Positions 6,269 through 8,544 of a stretch of DNA of 8,544 bases are shown piece after piece. This stretch comes from Actinobacteria bacterium UBA3028 (GTDB taxonomy: Bacteria > Actinomycetota > Actinomycetes > Nanopelagicales > Nanopelagicaceae). The notes below the pieces were generated by a model. It had not been told where the DNA came from and made no database searches. It saw only the letters and a list, made by a program, of their open reading frames with translations. The stretch's first letter is position 1. The number at the start of each line of letters is the position of its first letter. The stretch spans positions 1 through 8,544 of the forward strand of contig DFDL01000007.1 in NCBI GenBank assembly GCA_002367715.1, read 5' to 3'. The translations under genes and the position numbers were made by a program.

Positions 6269-7501
6269 GTGCCTACTAATATAACTACCGAAATTCTCGG
6301 TGCGCATCCAGCTCTAGATAAAATTTCTACCGAGCTTGATATTTCTGCGCTCTGGATAAGAGGTAGCGAAGGTTTAATTGGATTTGGTGAGTGGCGAAGT
6401 ACCAGCCTTAAGGGCAGAGATAGATTTGCTGAAGCCCGAAAATGGTGGCAAGAGCAGCTCTCTACTTTAAAGATTCAAAATAACGTGCAAGGTAGTGGAA
6501 CTGGGCCAATTCTCTTCACATCATTCTCCTTTGATCCATCAGACGAATCTAAATTAGTTATTCCTAAAATTATTATTGGTCAGCGAGATGGGAAATCTTG
6601 GATAACTTTCATCGACGAGACAACCACCCCTTCGATCTCGGAACACCACGGGGAAAAGCAGTTAGGTACGGTTGAGTTTCACAAGGGTGCGTTATCCGAT
6701 AAAGAGTGGAAGGAGCGAGTGGCACAAGCCGTAGATCGCATCAAGGGCGGCGCACTTGAAAAAGTTGTCCTTGCCCGTGATCTAGTTGCGCAAAATACTG
6801 AGCCGATTTTGCTCCGTAATCTAATTTCATCCCTAACTAAGAACTACCCAACTACCTGGGTCTTTCTAATCTCTAATTTAATGGGTGCTACTCCTGAGCT
6901 CCTAGTTCGGTTAAATAAATCGCTAGTTACCTCAAGAATTTTGGCTGGAACAATTCGTAAGTCCGGTGATGAAGCTCGGGATTTAGGTCTCGCAGCATCA
7001 CTGGCGAAATCATCGAAAGATCTAGAAGAGCATGAATATGCGGTGCGATCTGTTGCAGATGCGCTCTCACCATTTTGTTCATCAACAAACGTTCCAGAAT
7101 CGCCATTCGTTCTACACCTTGCCAACCTCATGCACCTTGCCACAGATGTCACGGGGGTCTTAAATGATGCAGCAACTCCGATTGATATCTTTACTCTGAT
7201 TGCATCGCTCCATCCTTCCGCTGCTGTATGCGGGACTCCAACTTCGGTAGCAAGCGCTCTGATTGATGAATTTGAGGAGATGAACCGCGGTCGCTATGCC
7301 GGCCCAGTTGGTTGGATTGATGCAAGAGGTGATGGTGAGATTGGCATAGCACTTCGGGCGGGTGAGCTTTCAGATGATCACAAGTCAATGAGAATTTTTA
7401 GTGGCTGTGGAATAGTTGCAGGTTCGATTCCAGAAGAAGAGCTTGCTGAGAGTCAAGCTAAGTTAAGCCCAATGCGCACTGCACTTGAAATCCGAGAGTA
7501 A
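6269..7501 (+). CDS. menF: Isochorismate synthase (MenF-type, chorismate-binding)
   Basis: This enzyme converts chorismate to isochorismate, the first step towards menaquinone. The 410-residue protein has a variable N-terminal half and a conserved chorismate-binding domain: EKVVLAR with the likely catalytic Lys165, ATPE (207-210), the LAGT turn (225-228), KDLEEHEYAV (250-259), HPSAAVCGTP (315-324), NRGRYAGPVGW (339-349), and GCGIVAGS with the C-terminal E-x3-K pair Glu394/Lys398. The full set fits the MenF/EntC/DhbC group rather than anthranilate or aminodeoxychorismate synthase. Salicylate or siderophore roles are conceivable, but neighbouring menD and menG favour menaquinone. The start is GTG, 11 bases after the bioY stop, with no Shine-Dalgarno sequence, so coupling to bioY is likely. 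The last 49 bases overlap menD on the other strand. Confidence 0.92.
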   Translation: MPTNITTEILGAHPALDKISTELDISALWIRGSEGLIGFGEWRSTSLKGRDRFAEARKWWQEQLSTLKIQNNVQGSGTGPILFTSFSFDPSDESKLVIPKIIIGQRDGKSWITFIDETTTPSISEHHGEKQLGTVEFHKGALSDKEWKERVAQAVDRIKGGALEKVVLARDLVAQNTEPILLRNLISSLTKNYPTTWVFLISNLMGATPELLVRLNKSLVTSRILAGTIRKSGDEARDLGLAASLAKSSKDLEEHEYAVRSVADALSPFCSSTNVPESPFVLHLANLMHLATDVTGVLNDAATPIDIFTLIASLHPSAAVCGTPTSVASALIDEFEEMNRGRYAGPVGWIDARGDGEIGIALRAGELSDDHKSMRIFSGCGIVAGSIPEEELAESQAKLSPMRTALEIRE

Positions 7502-8544
7502 ATTTCTGCGAGATTTGCTGCCATTGTTTTACGTTCTGGAACTTCAACTACGACAAAATTTAGGCCAGTGACATTGTGCGCGATCGCTAGTTTTAAATCA
7601 GATACCGTCTTAACTTTTACTGCCTTTAGGCCGAAACTAGAGATAATCGCAATTAAGTCCTGGTTCTGTGGAGTTCCAAAGATTTCTTCGAATCCAACAA
7701 CACCTGCTTGAGGCAGCGTCGAGAAAATACCACCACCATTGTTATCAATGATAAAGATAGTTAGATTGGTATTTGGCGGAGCAAGCAGCGCAGTCAAATC
7801 ATGGAGAAAGGTCAGATCTCCAATTAATGCAAAGGTGCGAGCAAACTCATTTGATAGGCCAAAGATCGTTGAGAGGTTTCCATCAATTCCGGCGAGGCCG
7901 CGATTAGCAAAGGTTTTAAGCCCATTGCGGGGCTTGGCAAAGGCTTCAAGATCTCGAATTGGTCTAGAAGATCCAATAAAGAGCGCTGAACCATCTGGAA
8001 GCTCGGAGGCGATGGCAGCGATTGCTAATTGTTCTGACCACTCTCCTCGCTTTGCAATTTCAGCGGCTGCAATCTTTGAGGTTTCGTGCCAGTCAGAGAT
8101 CCAAGATGGATTAAGCGAAGTAATATCCAATTTCGGCAGATCAAAGAAGATCTGCGTAGCGGTTCGCTTTGTATCAATTGTTGAGATCCTCGGATCAACC
8201 ACATAAATATTTGCTGCGCGGTTGATAAAATTATTTATGCCCCGCGATAATGTTGTACGGCCAATTACAATTACAAAATCTGGCTTCAAATACTCTTGAA
8301 TTTTCTCATCTGTAAGAAATGCACTTGCATGGGCAATAGCTGATTTGAAGGAGAGTGGATCTTCAGAGATGACTGGAAGCCCTGATATTTCAATAAATTT
8401 TTCAACTTGTAGAACACTTAAAGTTGCTCGATCATGGCCGACAATAATTAAGCCATTACCAGTTAAGGAAAGTGTCTTAGATTTAACTACTTCTTCTTTT
8501 ACGCTCTCGACGGCTAGCTCAGATAGCCAATCCCAACTTGTAGA
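7453..8544 (-). CDS. menD: SEPHCHC synthase MenD, 5'-truncated by window edge
   Basis: MenD is a thiamine-diphosphate enzyme that joins isochorismate and 2-oxoglutarate, the committed step of menaquinone synthesis. The frame is open to the window edge, so the start lies beyond 8544. The visible part is 363 residues of a protein usually about 550 long; the missing portion is most of the N-terminal Pyr domain. I translated 8290-8544 by hand and found no stop; it contains GLIIVGHDRATL, which suits the middle domain. Visible motifs, numbered within the fragment, are GSSRPIRD (191-198), ANRGLAGIDG (213-222), and the thiamine-diphosphate/Mg site from GDL (242-244) to NNGGGIF (268-274). A start at the TTG at 8289 would cut into the middle domain and is rejected. 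The gene is convergent with menF, whose product is its substrate, and overlaps it by 49 bases. Confidence 0.95.
   Translation of the reverse strand, partial: STSWDWLSELAVESVKEEVVKSKTLSLTGNGLIIVGHDRATLSVLQVEKFIEISGLPVISEDPLSFKSAIAHASAFLTDEKIQEYLKPDFVIVIGRTTLSRGINNFINRAANIYVVDPRISTIDTKRTATQIFFDLPKLDITSLNPSWISDWHETSKIAAAEIAKRGEWSEQLAIAAIASELPDGSALFIGSSRPIRDLEAFAKPRNGLKTFANRGLAGIDGNLSTIFGLSNEFARTFALIGDLTFLHDLTALLAPPNTNLTIFIIDNNGGGIFSTLPQAGVVGFEEIFGTPQNQDLIAIISSFGLKAVKVKTVSDLKLAIAHNVTGLNFVVVEVPERKTMAANLAEIYSRISSAVRIGLNLA

Noticed and set aside
7739..8206. 155-codon open frame on the plus strand opposite menD
   Set aside because: It lies wholly antisense to the conserved thiamine-diphosphate domain of MenD, and its Ser/Arg/Ala-rich translation looks like a shadow frame.
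1..8544. Mobile element, CRISPR array, RNA gene or defence system
   Set aside because: I saw no transposase or integrase features, regularly spaced repeats, tRNA- or rRNA-like stretches or defence domains; apart from spacers of 84 bases or less, the window is filled by conserved housekeeping genes.

Overview
This is an ordinary housekeeping region of a bacterial chromosome, densely packed with respiratory and menaquinone genes. The base composition is moderately low in GC (about 43% in the stretch I counted by hand). The proteins look actinobacterial: the NuoB, NuoC, NuoE, NuoF and MenG sequences match the wording I remember from Streptomyces-type homologues. A low-GC actinobacterium with very short intergenic gaps suggests a streamlined planktonic lineage, such as freshwater acI / Nanopelagicales. 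That placement is inference from composition and protein style, not from a search.

Layout. Bases 1-4825, minus strand, hold the first six genes of the complex I (NADH:quinone oxidoreductase) operon in transcription order nuoA-nuoB-nuoC-nuoD-nuoE-nuoF. All are complete and joined by overlaps or gaps of 0-4 bases; nuoF ends exactly at the window edge, and nuoG would be expected next. Just upstream, on the same strand, is menG/ubiE (4910-5602), the last methyltransferase of menaquinone synthesis. A 64-base divergent spacer separates it from a plus-strand pair: bioY (5667-6257, biotin ECF transporter S component) and an isochorismate synthase (6269-7501, menF-type). The isochorismate synthase gene runs tail-to-tail into a 5'-truncated menD (7453-8544, minus strand) and overlaps it by 49 bases.

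How the genes work together. MenF makes isochorismate, MenD commits it to menaquinone synthesis, MenG makes the final ring methylation, and the menaquinone pool accepts electrons from complex I. BioY is the outlier: it serves biotin uptake but is spaced like the first gene of a two-gene unit with menF.

I found no RNA genes, mobile elements, CRISPR arrays or sizeable repeats, and no stretch above 300 bases without a gene. No undescribed system is evident. The points most worth a second look are the menF/menD antisense overlap, the bioY-menF pairing, and a small AACGC repeat cluster in front of nuoA.
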